Shown: positions 12,990 to 25,392 of the stretch, piece after piece | Numbering within the stretch: the stretch's first letter is position 1 | Layout: each line of letters begins with the position of its first letter | Assembly: GCA_035610365.1 (NCBI GenBank) | Contig: CM069432.1 | Coordinates: forward strand, 75,830,520-75,894,519 | Direction of reading: 5' to 3' | Source of the DNA: Aquatica leii | Lineage: Eukaryota; Arthropoda; Insecta; Coleoptera; Lampyridae | Length of the DNA stretch: 64,000 nucleotides | The notes under the pieces: generated by a model | The model's input: only the letters and a program-made list of their open reading frames with translations | Databases searched by the model: none | Told to the model about the DNA's origin: nothing | Program-made: the position numbers and the translations under genes

Positions 12990-13545
12990 ACTAAAGCCAC
13001 TCTAACACCTTTCCCACACACCTGTTTCATTCGTTTTATCTCTCCCTGAGGAGAGGCAACTAGAGGACCCCAGACATACATTGTACGGCCATACCAACGT
13101 CGACAAACGCCTAAAATCCCGAAAAAGCTTCATACCCGCGAAACCCCTGGACTCAACAGCTAAAGCAGCGAGGTTGGATTCATGGCGCGAACGCGTTAAA
13201 AACACCGGCGCAATCGACGGTACCAGCCTAGAAGTGGGAGAACACCTACCCGCTGGCGGTGATCTGGACTGGACTACGTGGAAAAGCCTAAACCGCCTAC
13301 GCACTAGAACTGGCAGATCCAAAGTCAACATGACCAAGTGGGGGTACTCTAGCGACAGCGATTTATGCGACTGCGGGGAAAGACAGACCATGGAACATCT
13401 TCCGATCTGCCGACTCCTCGACGAAAAATGGACCATGGAAGACCTCACCGCAGCCACCGACAGGGCCATAGCCTGTGCCCGCCACTGGAAGGACATATGA
13501 AACTTTTGGTTTAAGGACTCGAGAAGAAGAAGAAGAAGAAGAAGA
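12990..13545 (+). pseudogene. 5'-truncated non-LTR retrotransposon, C-terminal end
   Basis: An open frame from about 12992 to 13500 ends in a non-LTR-type C-terminal zinc motif: NRLRTRTGRSKVNMTKWG, CDCGERQTMEHLPICRLLD, then a tail DRAIACARHWKDI. CxC...H...C is the His-Cys finger found after reverse transcriptase in many LINE families. The base composition is much more GC-rich than the flanks. The insertion is 5' truncated and its 3' end is followed by a (GAA)n tract at 13522-13545, a simple-repeat tail typical of some non-LTR clades. No clear target-site duplication was found. The frame over 500 bases is uninterrupted, which suggests a younger insertion than its neighbours. The clade is not assigned. 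Confidence 0.8.
13522..13545 (+). repeat. (GAA)n microsatellite
   Basis: About seven GAA units directly after the non-LTR 3' end; probably its retrotransposition tail. Confidence 0.85.
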
Positions 13546-14158
13546 ATCTCTCCCTTCTAGCTATTCACTTTCGTTTTTCATTCCCAGGCGGCGCGCGCGT
13601 TCTGATTGTTACATCTTAATTTCTAACATTTTATAGGACAATATCAGCATGTTTAAGATTAAGATTCATTGCTAAAAAACCAAATGTATTTTCAATCATG
13701 CGACGGCGTTGTCTGTAATAAGTCTATAATTAATCTATGTTAGGGATAGAGCAAAGAAATAGCGTTCTTATCCGTTACTATTAACAACACAGCGTTTAAA
13801 AAGATATTTTGTTTAAAATCACTGAACTAAACTTTGAGTTGAGAGTATAATAAAAAAAATTAGGGCGTGTACTAGTGTACACATGTAAGAAGTGAAACTT
13901 TTTTATGGCCTTATTTTTCGCAAAATGATCTACATGCAACTTTTCAGAAATTGGTTAAATAAAGTTAAATTAGATAAAGTTTAAACAAAAGGATTTTATT
14001 ATCATAGACATGAATACAAATAACCGATTGCGCCACGAAGGCTGATATTTGATGATTTTGTAGAATTTGTGGAGTATTACAACAACAATTGATCGTATCT
14101 TATAGCAACGTTTTGACCGTGTACCTTATAACCATCCGTTTTGTGACCTATAGTATGT
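13546..14158. other. Non-coding stretch
   Basis: No gene recognised. TTCCCAGGCGGCG at 13581-13593 recurs at 18031-18043, so this may hold the edge of a dispersed repeat. Confidence 0.35.
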
Positions 14159-14178
14159 GCCTCCGTGGCGCAATCGAC

Positions 14179-14215
<37 letters not shown>

Positions 14216-14232
14216 GAGCCCACCCGGGGGCG
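14159..14232 (+). tRNA. tRNA-Asn (anticodon GTT)
   Basis: A complete 74-nt cloverleaf. Acceptor GCCTCCG pairs with CGGGGGC (one T-G pair) and the discriminator is G. The D stem is GCGC/GCGC, the anticodon stem TTCGG/CCGAA around CTGTTAA with GTT at 14193-14195, the variable loop AGGTT, and the T arm GGTGG-TTCGAGC-CCACC, which contains the B box. No CCA is encoded and there is no intron. It closely resembles animal cytosolic tRNA-Asn. A T run at 14236-14240 is the Pol III terminator. This is the only feature here that looks like an intact host gene. Confidence 0.97.
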
Positions 14233-14235
14233 AAC

Positions 14236-14240
14236 TTTTT
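14236..14240 (+). terminator. RNA polymerase III terminator of tRNA-Asn
   Basis: TTTTT three bases after the discriminator base. Confidence 0.85.
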
Positions 14241-14410
14241 ATTTATTTTACTACCTTTGAACACCTTGTACAATTTGTATTTATTTAAAAATATTTTAGA
14301 ATTTTATAATAAAAAATTAGTTAATTGATTTACAAAAATTAATAACATATTTCAGAATTTATACTCTATGCCAATTAATTGACGTTCATTAAATTAGCAG
14401 TCGTATTAAT

Positions 14411-14590
14411 TAAAAATGTGAGGCGTAACGAAATAAGCGACATGCTCTCCCTACTGCGTTGGAGAAACTGAAAGTACTCTTCGTCTGAACCAACCGTGGT
14501 AGGGGCAAGAAAAAAATGTGACGAAAAAATGTGACGATAAAAAATGTGACGCGTAACCATGTGACGCGTAAGCGAAAAATGTGACGGTAA
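14411..14590. repeat. Clustered ATGTGACG repeats, probable transposon end
   Basis: ATGTGACG occurs at 14516, 14529, 14544, 14559 and 14579 (spacing 13, 15, 15 and 20), with a variant ATGTGAGGCGTAACG near 14416. Between them lies a less AT-rich block, 14440-14510, without an identifiable protein. Short clustered subterminal motifs of this kind are common at ends of DNA transposons, but no partner end was found. Confidence 0.5.
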
Positions 14591-14642
14591 ATTTTTTTCC
14601 AACGCCGATAAAGAAGTTTCACTTCAAAAAAATATAAATATA

Positions 14643-17573
14643 TCGTGTGTGCTTGATCTAATAAATCGTTGCGTAGTTTGGTCTAATTGTAAAAGATGAT
14701 AACTCAAAAGAAAACGAAGAACACTAAATAATATATACTCTTTAAATCTATTTTTGTGTTTAATTACCTGTATATATGTTTTCAAACGAATTTATTCTGT
14801 ATTCTTTTTAAAATACAAAGTTAAGAATATTTTGTGTCACTCAATCACGAGTTTACAGCGTTATTAACGTACAATATTAACGCTATTATTATAAATGGTT
14901 TTGAGTGAACAAAATAGTTTTATCTTTATTTAATTAATTTTTTACATCACCAAGACCGGTTTGAGTAGGCAGTACTATCTTAGCACACCTTATTATTATA
15001 AGTAAATCTAATACTGTAATTCCACATGTTGACATTACTTATTTATTATATAACTGAATGTCATTATTCGGGCAAAGCTCGATAATATTGATAGTTCAGA
15101 TAAAACTTAATTTGTAAAATAAATGTCCTTTTGCTTAATATTAATGTATGTAGAAAATCTGAGATCATAATTAATTAAACATTGATTTTTAACACGCAAT
15201 TTAAATTTTTCTGCAAAATTCTAAAAGAAATTTAATTAAGATAAAAAACATTTTAACAAATTTGTAAATAGATAAAACCAATTTGCTTACTTTTTTGTAT
15301 AAGTAAATTACGTAGAAACCATTTAAAAATTATACTTAATTTATCATTAATTTTCAACAACTTTTAGTTAAGATATTAGTCCATAAGTCTTGTGTTTTAG
15401 AAACTGTATATTTATTTAACACTATTTGTAATTAAATTTATTCACACTTTGTTTTTAGTTGGATTATGAAAAATAAAAAGTAATGTAGTTGAATTAAGGA
15501 ATACATTCTTGTATTACAATTTTCTATTCTGAATAACTCTCGTGTGGTCGAGCTTTTGCTACACGTTGCAGTCAACATCTTCTGAGCCTGGAATAAAATT
15601 TATCTTTATTTATTCGAGGCACTGAAAATGTCTACTGTCTACACGTGAATCATCAAGATTAGAAAATTGTAATAAAAAAGTAATGTAAGTTTAAACAATT
15701 GAGCATGAAAACTTGCACAACAAACATAATTAATTACATGCTAAAATATTGTTCACTGTAGAATGCGGTCTACGCGTCAATACTATAACAAAATATATTT
15801 GCAATGATATATAGAATTAAAAAGTAAAGATTATATAAAGGCATTCTAAGCAAAAATTACTGTATGGAAAATTAAAAAGAGTTTTAGTTTTAATAAAAAA
15901 GTATAACACTATAACAAAAGAACAATTAAAAAATTACTTAAATTACAGTAAACTTTGACTTTTAAATAGTGATTGATAATAAACTGTTATTTATTATTAT
16001 TAACATAACAAGTTAGATAATTTGCGTCAAAGGAACGACAAAGTTTACATATATTATTAATAACATCGATAAAATCAGTGAATAGACGTATATTCGTGCG
16101 TATTTAATTTTTAATAATAATATAACAATTTTCTAACAAGTAAATTATGCACACAAAATTGCTTTATACATCAAATATTACAGTTTTGAACTAGCTGACC
16201 TATAGAAACACTGATGAAGTTTTACCTTTGATATTTAAATGTTGATTCTGAGCATCTTATTACTTAATTCAGTGTCAAATATTAGTTAAGTTAATAGTTT
16301 GTCTCTAATCAATATTACTTTCGCTTTTAAAGCTATCAGTAACATGTTTTTGTCACACGTTGACAAAAAAGAAATATTATATAACGAATGATTTTATCAT
16401 GTTAATTTTAGCATATTTAAAAATTTTATTATACCAATTATCGGATAGGTAACTAAATTTACATGATTTAATAAATTTATGTAACATATTCACTACAATA
16501 TCAAAATTGTATTTAACTGTTTAGCTTTTGATTAACGCCAGATTCTATAAACTGATAGATATTAAAATAGTTTTACTGTTGTTTAAGATAGAAACATTGG
16601 TGCTAATATAAAACATAAGTGCAACAGCACTAATTTGCACCTGGAAGTGTTTCAATTACTCCTCGGCTCCATTTATATCACAAGGTACAAGGTACCAAAT
16701 GAATTTATTCGTTTTGATTGTTCATATATATGTATGCGAAACTATGTTAGAAAACGATTACCTAAAACAAACAGTTAGTTTACATAGAATTTTTTTAAAT
16801 AATTTTATTTTATTATTATATTTTTAGATAATAAACTTAAATTTTTTTTGAGTTAAATGTTAATACTTAAAATAAACAGCTGACGTTACAAATGAGTTGA
16901 CATAAAGACTATACAAAAAAAAACGCTTACATTAAAATAATTTAAACAAAAATACAAGGATAACTGTTTCAAGTATTAAATGATTTGTGTGAGTTATAAA
17001 TAAATTATTTTAAAAAATAACAACATTTAGTTGCTGAAAGAAAAATCGATATTAACAAAATTTTGGACAAAAAAAATAGATAAACTCATGTGTTCTAGTA
17101 CTAAATTACCGTAATTTTTAAGCAAAGAGAATTTGTGTGTAAAACTATTTTAAAAAAACGTTGATTAACATTTTTACTTTATAATTCCATTGAGTTTATT
17201 TTCTAAAACACGTTTGTCTAAATACTCTAAATAAAAATTTAAGTTTTTGATAAATGCTGAAAACAATTTGGTCAAGAAATTGAATACATTAAAATTAAAC
17301 AAAATCAAAAACACGTTAAAAAGCTTTATTTATGAATTTTTCGCTATTTACTATTAATAAACAATTGTTCTCTATTGCCAAAAGTTTGTTTTTAAAGTAA
17401 CTTTTAATTTTCAATTAAACGCAAATACTCTTCATCACTTTACGACAATCTTTTCTATGCTTTGAAGCTCATCAAAGTTAATAACGTACGGTAAACTAAA
17501 TCCGGCGAAAACGATAGTAATTGCGGATGTGGTTTTGTAATAGTTATTTACGAACCAAGTTCGGGAAGAAGTT
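14643..17573. other. Long AT-rich non-coding stretch
   Basis: No gene, RNA or repeat recognised; stops are dense in all six frames. Confidence 0.45.
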
Positions 17574-17585
17574 TTTCCTACATGA

Positions 17586-17634
17586 GCGCATTTAAAGCAC
17601 GAGCGAACGAAGTGAGGGAGTGCTTTAATAGCGC
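17586..17634. repeat. Hairpin in a repeat-like island
   Basis: GCGCATTTAAAGCAC (17586-17600) and GTGCTTTAATAGCGC (17620-17634) form a stem of about 15 bp around a GC-rich loop. With the hairpin at 17971-17986 it marks an island of different composition, about 17520-18045, probably an unclassified MITE-like element. Confidence 0.55.
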
Positions 17635-17970
17635 GAATGCTAGAATGATTTTCCCGCAAGAGGTTTGTACATAATTTTTTGTAACGAGCAAATATTTCCT
17701 TTGATAAGCAGAAGCAATCATTTTATATTAATGTCAAATTTTGATATAGTCACCTTGATGAAAAGTGTAGAGTGCTATGAATTGACATTTGATGTCTAAA
17801 GTGTTCGTGCTGATCATATTTTGTATACTTTGTATTGCTTTTTTAAGTTTAATTCTTGTTTTTATTAATAAAAAACACTGGGAAAACGGTTTTTAACAAT
17901 TACAAATTATAATTGCATTATAATATTATTGTTTAAATGTCTGTAAATGCCAGTGTTTTTTGTAATTTTT

Positions 17971-17986
17971 CCCGCACTCGTGCGGG
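17971..17986. repeat. CCCGCAC/GTGCGGG palindrome
   Basis: A perfect 7-bp stem with a 2-base centre. It lies 340 bp from the first hairpin and near TTCCCAGGCGGCG (18031), which is shared with 13581. Confidence 0.5.
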
Positions 17987-18049
17987 AATAACAATTTCCT
18001 GATTGGCTATACACGTATGTAAAACTTCACTTCCCAGGCGGCGAGTACA

Positions 18050-19968
18050 AAAAAAAGCATTTCAATATAGTAATATACAATTACTAAAACAAATTACCAA
18101 AAACAAGTTAATCTTGTTACATGACAACGAGCGACTACGTCCTTATAGTGTCTAATTCTTTTACCAAATTAATTTTTTTGCAAAATGATATTATCGCCAA
18201 TAATGCATATAACAAATTGATTTGTTCTATTACCTAGTGTTATTTAAAATACAAAAATTATTTAATTAAAGATATAATGTGTACAATTTAGTAACTATTA
18301 TTATGAGCAATTAAATAAAATGCATATTTCAACTTAAACTAGAACTAAACCGAAAAATTATAAACAATTTTAAATTAAAACTACATCATTATTGTGACTT
18401 ATAACAAAGAATTAACAAATTATTTTTAATCACAAATATTGCTAAAATTCTTTTGACCCAGCCTACTATCCTAGCCATTAAAAATAAACAAATTAGACAG
18501 TTTAAAACCGTAATAAAATTTATTAACAGTTTATAATTTATAAATATTTATGCTTTAATAATTTTACAAATTAAAAAATAATAAAGTATATATTCTTCCG
18601 GTAGCATACTACAGATAAAGAGAATTTGTCAATTTTTTTTTGATACACAAAAGCGTAAACATGTTTAAAGAAGTGAAAAGTGGAACTATAAACTGCAAAT
18701 ATCAATAAACGCGGAGAACGTTGTAAAGTTGATTTTAAACTTACTTTATTTAAAATAGTTTTGAACTATATACTGCAATGACAATATGCAAATAATCTTT
18801 AAAATCAGGTCATCATACTGACTAGATAGTTTTGTTCAAACGCAATAAAGTGACTAGAACAAATATAATAAATAATTAGCACATAGAACTAACACAATAA
18901 ATAGTAGTAATAAATTAATGTTAGTGCTGTTAGATAATTAAACTGCTAAAATGTTTGTGACATCAAAATGAAAAGTTTGTTTCCAAAACACTTTGCAATA
19001 CTTGTTTTTTTTTTAAATTTGGTTTAAAGTAAAGATTAGGACATATCCTATTATACATTTTTAAAAGCAGAAAAACAAATCTTTTTAAAAAATGTACAAA
19101 CTGAAAATAACCAAATAATATATATAAAACATGGTCATTGTTAAAAACTTTTAATTATATAGGTTCACGAATCATAAAATAAAACGAAATTTAAAATTAA
19201 TATCAAAAACTAAAAATAGAACATCAAATTTTCTTTTAAGTAATTAATCAAGTTAAGCATTGGCCTTAATGTAACTAATCTTGCATTTTTTATAATAATC
19301 AAGAGTCTAGTTAATAGTAATAAAATAATAGTTGTAGTAGTAGTATCTATAGTGAATTATGGAAAAGATATGGTAGCGTAAAACTTCATACCTAAAGGAA
19401 ACACCAAAAAATTAAAACAAATTAATGCAAACACTTTAGACTAGATTTTGAGATTTAAACACAGCTTTATGCATAGCCGACTCAATAGCCAACTAACAAG
19501 TTACTAAAATCGGACTACGAAACTGCATAGTTTCTCTAAAATGTTACTAAGGATTAGTAGTCTGCTAAATTTTTAGTAACATCAGAAGAGGTGCTTAAAA
19601 TTTATTTATTCTAAAAATATTTCCTAAAAATAAGAAAATGGACAGTCTTGTAAATATTGATACAGCTCGACGAAGTAAAGAGTATCAAATAAGTTAATAC
19701 ATATCAAGAGCTTCAATGAGAAACAAATTGTATTTACAACATTTAAATCTTTTTCTGTTTTATAATGAAAAAAAGAATTTAGAAAACATTATCGAATGTC
19801 AAAATAATTTTTTTTAATATAGAAACAGAGGTTAAGCGGTTAGTGCAGAGCTCCAAGTTAGATATTCCTATTGGACCATATGACAAGCACGAGTTGTGAA
19901 AAGCATTGCAAGCCATCAACTTCGTTTTATTAGATTTGCTACTATTTACAAAGAACAAAACAAATTTG
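18050..19968. other. AT-rich non-coding stretch
   Basis: No gene recognised. An imperfect stem formed by GTTACTAAAA (about 19500) and TTTTAGTAAC (about 19573) is the only structure noted. Confidence 0.4.
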
Positions 19969-20330
19969 TTTTGAATATGCCGGTTGCCCAGATATTATTG
20001 TAGCGATTGATGGAACAAACAATTCAGCAAAAAGCTTATCTGAAAAGTATAAACAAAAAGAAGAGGAAGAGAACATGATGCTTGAACTGGGAATAAAAGC
20101 GCTTTGAAACAAACGTTTGTGTATGAGAACATTAATGGCAACTGTCAGGTAATCTTCATTGACTAAAGCAGAGAACAAATACAACACAAGCCACATTTCT
20201 TGAACAACTGTTGGAGATTTTAAAAATATACTTTGTTGCTTTTTTAATCCATTCTGCTAGATTTACAAACTGCAAGTATTGCATTGGTAATTTTACATAA
20301 CATTTGTATTGATGCAAATAAAGCTAAAAA
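19969..20330 (+). pseudogene. PIF/Harbinger-like transposase remnant
   Basis: Two short blocks resemble Harbinger nuclease. FEYAGCPDIIVAIDGTN (about 19969-20019) matches the first catalytic block, usually written (V/A)IDGTH. ASIALVILHNICIDANK (about 20268-20325) matches the C-terminal LHNICI block. The 240 bases between are shorter than the usual spacing and do not show the WPGSxHD block, so the middle is deleted or scrambled. It is separate from the better preserved Harbinger at 45134-46731. The assignment rests on two motifs only. Confidence 0.45.
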
Positions 20331-20469
20331 TAGTAAGATTTATTTGCTAAACAAGAGTTTGAAAATGTATTACTTAACTCTATAAAAAAAATTGGAAAAC
20401 CTGATATTGGTTTTTATTTTTTTAGCAAAAATCGAAAAAATTTTCTGTGACATTTTTTTTGCTTTTTTT

Positions 20470-21850
20470 CATGAATGCTATATAAGATCATCTTTTTTTT
20501 TAAGATAGTTTTTTTCTGACTACGATAATCTATTACATGATATAATGAAGTCTTATTTTGTGCAAAATTAAAAAAAATCATTCTTCTGCAGGGTGCTTTG
20601 GAAACAACAAAGCAACATTACCTATAACAATTTTGTTTAAAAAACTTTTGACAGATTAGTCAAATTTCGATAATTGGAGCAAATATTTTTTTATTTTTAT
20701 CAATAAAATTCCGTTTTTCAGTGAAGAAAAACAGGATATGCTGATAATTTATTAATTTTTGCATCGAAATGTGCAAATCACTTCTGAAACATACCTACCG
20801 CGATATTTAGAATGGGAACAGCCAGCTCACAACTAATTTGTATTGTTTCATAGAAATTAGGCAAATATAGTTACTTTTGTAAACCGAAACGGCTGTTTAA
20901 AACCATTCAAATTGGTCATCCTAAAGATAGTAATCGACGGGTAGCATTTTTTAGTTTTGTGATGAATTAGTTATACCAAAACCCTAATTTTCTCAATAAC
21001 GTGATATTTACGTACGAGAGCAAGTTTACAAACTTCGCCAATTTTAATCGTCACAATGAACACATTTGATCATTTAAAAATTCTTCTCAACATCAAGAAC
21101 GAGGGCTACAAATACGTTTTGAACTAAATGTATTTGTGAGTTTGTTGGGCGACAGCATCATTGGCTCATATATTTATAAGGAAAATTTGACTGCAAATAG
21201 CTATTTACATTTTCTGAGAACCTTCTTTCAAGACTACATTGACAACGATATTTGTCTAAGTCGCCTGCAGAACGTTTGGTTCCAGCACGCGCCACCGCAC
21301 AACGCTAGAAGAGTAGTTGAGCATTTGTCAACGATGTTTCCTCAAAAAGCTATTTCGAACCTTTACGTTTGGCCTGTGAGGTCACCAGATATTCCACCGT
21401 TAGATTATTTTTTATAGGGAACGATGAAAGGTTAGAACTACAAAACTGTACCTGCCGATATTGATGAGTCGCAAAGAAACATCAATACCAGTCTAAGAAA
21501 TAAAATTAGAAAAGTAAACATTCAAGAGCAATACGTAACTCTTGTGATTTGTTCATTTGTTTTTTTTACCTAATTAATTTTTTTGTTGTATATAAAATTT
21601 TGTTTCATTTCAACTAGGAATAAATTTTTGGTCTTAATTAAAAACTTAATGATCAACTGTGCAGAAATGTAAGCGTTGAAGCAATAAATTTGAGCAACAA
21701 TTAAAATTTTGTTAAACAAAAGTATTTCCAAAGCACTTTGCTCAAGAATGAGTTCTTTTTATTTTGCTCAAAATTTAAGACTTCATCATATTGTGTGATA
21801 CATCGTCGTAATCTGAATAAACTGTATTAAAAATGTAAAAATCAAACATG
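20470..21850 (+). mobile_element. Mariner-type DNA transposon with long inverted repeats
   Basis: Inverted arms at about 20500-20640 and 21690-21830 share ATGAAGTCTTA, GTGCTTTGGAAA and ACAATTTTGTTTAA in reverse order and enclose a transposase remnant. The arms are clearly diverged and the outer ends are unclear. A right-hand end motif AGGGTGCCCGTTTTTCAAAC (reverse strand, about 22094-22113) may be the true terminus. The family also supplies the element at 25393-26699. Confidence 0.65.
20895..21560 (+). pseudogene. DDE_3-type (mariner/IS630 superfamily) transposase remnant
   Basis: The C-terminal half of a transposase. Blocks: HPKDSNRRVAF (about 20917), NPNFLNNVIFTYESKFTN (about 20980), LLGDSIIGSYIYKENLTA (about 21142), NVWFQH..APPHNARRVVEHL (about 21270) and VWPVRSPDIPPLDYFL (about 21367). 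In the family the first block reads FTDE, so the first catalytic Asp is Tyr here. The second block normally reads WFQHDGAPAH; here the DG is missing by a 6-bp in-frame deletion, removing the second Asp. TAG replaces Trp after LDYFL. It is certainly inactive. The N-terminal helix-turn-helix is not found upstream. Confidence 0.85.
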
Positions 21851-22172
21851 GCGCCCATAACAAAAAACAAAATTAAGCGTTGTAACTCTTGCATCTAAAA
21901 TGTTACGAAAAATCTGATAACATATTTAGATTTTATGCAAAAAAGATGTTTCAGTTAAAAACGTTCAACTTTGTAAAAAACAAAAAATGACATCAGATTT
22001 TTATTTTAATTATTGATCAACCTAGAAATGCACAACCTTTGTCTAATTTAACCGATATTTTATCATTCATAATAACCGAGATGCCCATGCTTGAGTTTGA
22101 AAAACGGGCACCCTCTATATAACAAAAAATAAACTTACCATACTTTAAGCCATATTTACGATAAATTAAGGG

Positions 22173-25057
22173 TAGGGTAACCGTCCCAGTAATGGACACC
22201 CAAGAGAAAATCTCATTCTCAAAAATTGTTAAAAATTACAATGTTTTATTAAAAGAAATCTGAGTAGGTGCAACTGAAAGCAAATTTTGCTTACTTCCTT
22301 TTGGTACACATTCTAACCTATAAGTTCATAAACTGAAATGTTTATTAATTTTTTTGTAAAAAATTGTCAAATGTGCCAGTGATGGACACATTATTACCGA
22401 TAATGGATACACTGTGGGTGAGTAATGGACATGTTAAAACTTTTCAATTTTATTAACATTTGTTCATTTCAGGTACAATATAGTAATCTCGCTGGGCCTT
22501 ATGTTGCGGTTCTGCAATATTACATACAATGTCTTCTTTAATACATCGTCTTTAATGGGCCATTTTCATGCACTCCCTGGAGGAACTATACACCGAACTT
22601 CTGCAAAGGTAACGTGTATTATTAGAATGAAAATCGAGTTGCCTTCTACTTACCAGGGTAATACTTCTCCTCATATTCATATTCTTTAATATCGCTAACA
22701 TCTAAATCCTCATCATTGTAAATGACGGTTACATCGGAGTCTGAACTTTCGGCGATAGGTTCAGGTGTTTTCTTTTTTTTTGTCTTTGGAAGCGATTTCT
22801 TTTTCAATTCATTCTCGTAGTATTGCCGATACTTCCCACTTGATACAACTGCTGGAAATATTTTGCGTTTTTGTTTCAATGTTTTCGTCTTAGCATTAGG
22901 GTCCGGAAATATCAAACATTTCTTAAATGGTGTAGGAATTTGGAAACCATCTTTTTCCTTGCTCTCATAATAATTCTTATTTACCGAGTCCGGGGTTCTC
23001 CATTCTAAGCTTGTAGAGGATTCTTGTTGATCTGGCGAAACTTTCTTTAAATTAATATTTTCTTCAATTTCAAGGTCTCAAAGTATTCATCATAATATTT
23101 TCTTCTGGGAGCACATTGTCATTTTCTGCTGTCGCTGCCAAATCTTGTTTATTAATTCTGATGCATTCTTTTATTGCACCCCACACTTTATATAAGTTGT
23201 ACGATTCCTTATTGCCGGTCCACTCAGTACCCCTTCTGTATGTTTCTCAAAATTGATTCAATTCCTCTTTTTCGATTTTTTCGTTAATTACGAGGTTAAT
23301 TATTTTGAGCGCCTTGCTATAGTCGAATATCAGTACTATTTTTAATTTTCGTTACTAAATGGAAATAAGCCAGTCTTTTTAAACCTATTTTTTATCGTGA
23401 TTTCTTTAGCAAATTCATCAAAAACGACCTTTAAAATTACTCCGAATGTATACCTCGTTACTTCCTTGGGAAAATGATTAAATTTCCAGTTTCTAACGGC
23501 AGATTTCCACACCGCCTTTAGAGGTTTAAATACAGCCACATCTGCAGGCTGAATAATGTGAGTCGCATTAGAAAATAGGGATACCATTTTTATCACAAAG
23601 CTGGCTGACTTGCAGAGTCATATGGAAACGATGTCCATCCACAAACAGTGCAACTGGTCAAACAGTGTTTGAAGATTTTAAGAAAGGGATAAAATGATTT
23701 GAAATATATTCGTAAAACACTTCCGAATTGATCCATCCTGAATCTGACCTGCCTAGAGCCCAATTTTCAGGAACGGATTCAAAAACAGTTTTAAGCATTT
23801 TTTTGTACGGAAAAATTATCATTGGTGGTACTACAGCTCCATTGGCCGCAAATGTAACCATCACTGTTATTTGTTCTTTTTCAACAGTTACTCTTGCGTA
23901 AAAATCTTCTGTGTTTTTGGCTGGACCTAACACTTTCCCACTTTTTGGACACAATGCAAATCCAGACTAGGATCCAAGAGAATTGATTCCAGATTATTAT
24001 CGTTAAAATATTCTAATATTTTTTCAAACCACGTCTGAATACGATCTTTTGTAATTGCAGCTCTAGTCTTGCTAACGGTTTCGCCTTTTTTTCTTTTATT
24101 TTAGAATGGCTTTTCAAAAAACTTTGATATCATGATCGGGATGGGGTTTTAGAATCATTTATATATCGAGTTTCTTTGTTTTGTTCTTCTAAATATTTTT
24201 TAACGGACAATATCAGATTTTGCTTATGTACAGGGAACCCCCTTTTTGTCATGGCAAGAATCCATGTGACTAATACATTTTCTTCTGTTTCAGATAGCTC
24301 TGACTGAGGAGCCATTTTCCTCTGAAGAGGAACAGCACCAGACAATTTTCGCATCAGGGTACTGCGAGGAACCTCAAACTGTTTGGCGGCTTGTTTTTTA
24401 CTTAAGCCTTGTTCTTTAACTATTTGGACAGCTTTCTGCATGTTTTCGTCAGAATAAGAAAAAAAACTCTTTTTGTTTTTAACGTGACTCGTCTTTTTGT
24501 TTTTCCCATTGCTCTATAAATAAAAATGAAAGTCCACGCGTTAATAAAATACCTGCATACATTTAAACTCAAATTAAATGGGTATCCATAACTAAGTTTA
24601 TTCGTCTTAATGGTGAACACCTCCCGGGTCCATTACTAGCACATTGCTAAATTTCTTGTTTGAGTAGTGGTCACTCTCCAATAAAACTTCCACAATTAAG
24701 TTTTGATATGTTTATAGTGTATACATATATTTTGACTTACCTTAATAAAACTTAATATAAACTCAAAGTCTATAACACTCTCCCCATCAAGCTTGTTTTT
24801 AATTTCGTGAAATAACGCACCAACCTAAAGAACACTTTGAACAGCTGATTACACGGCAACCATACTGAAATATTCTACCACTTCCACAAAGACTTCAGTA
24901 AGGCGCACGAAATTTACATGGAATGCGTAATGGCAACCAATGAATAATTGAATCATTGTAACACAATTATTTGGCGCTTATTTTGAAAATTATAAGCCAA
25001 TTTCTAGCACGGGTGTTCATTACCGGTGCAATGTCCATTAGTGGGACAGTTGCCCTA
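22173..25057 (-). mobile_element. Pogo/Tigger-like DNA transposon with TIRs and TA duplication
   Basis: The left end GGGTAACCGTCCCAGTAATG (from 22175) and the right end, reverse strand GGGCAACTGTCCCACTAATG (to 25055), form terminal inverted repeats of about 25 bp flanked by TA (22173-22174 and 25056-25057). Subterminal copies of AATGGACA or close variants recur at 22380-22430 and 24624-24640. The element is 2881 bp and encodes one transposase on the minus strand. It lies between two members of a mariner-type family. Confidence 0.9.
22480..24513 (-). pseudogene. Pogo/Tigger-like DDE_1 transposase pseudogene
   Basis: A transposase resembling jerky/CENPB/Tigger proteins. Near 24441-24340 a psq-type helix-turn-helix reads QAAKQFEVPRSTL. 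The CENPB-like region follows, with ITKDRIQTWFEKILEYFNDN (about 24040). The catalytic core has KEQITVMVTF, GAVVPPMIIFPYKK, SDSGWINSEVFYEYI, LFVDGHRFH (second Asp, about 23650) and THIIQPADVAVFKPLK (about 23550, third Asp). The block bearing the first Asp (usually CDETGF) is deleted between DPS and GFALCPKSG near 23975, so it is inactive. A Ser/Asp-rich basic linker leads to YYPGK (22650), and after loss of one base the frame continues to a C-terminal block ending KWPIKDDVL (about 22550), where Trp before KWP is a stop. The apparent start ATG at 24507-24509 is one base out of frame; a TATAG acceptor upstream might instead open the exon. Confidence 0.9.
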
Positions 25058-25392
25058 CTATCCCTTATAAACTTTTTGTTTATATTCTTGTAAACGTGTT
25101 AATTTATCTTTGATTAAGAAGGAATCGTATCGTGACTTTTCCCAAATTTTAACCACAAACCATTTTGACGTTGCCAAACGTTTTGTAACCATACAGCAAA
25201 ATTTTTAAAAGCTTTTTTTTCAATACTAAATTTTAGTAAAAGTTTGACATAATACTCAGTACATTTATCAGAATGTCTGAAATTGAAATTTTGTATAAGT
25301 GTGTCCCATTCTGAATTGCATTGCATGGGTATCTTTGTTATTAATGAAGATATTGATTCGGTTAAATGGGCAATTATGTAGAGTTCTATGTG

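Noticed and set aside
13002-13496. 164-residue frame opposite the non-LTR tail
   Set aside because: Antisense shadow of a GC-richer coding region whose sense frame carries the zinc-finger motif.
22600-22650. Splice donor GTAAGTAG after YYPG in the pogo transposase, with a TTTGCAG acceptor nearby
   Set aside because: Reading straight through with one missing base gives a continuous family-like C-terminus, so a deletion explains it better than an intron.
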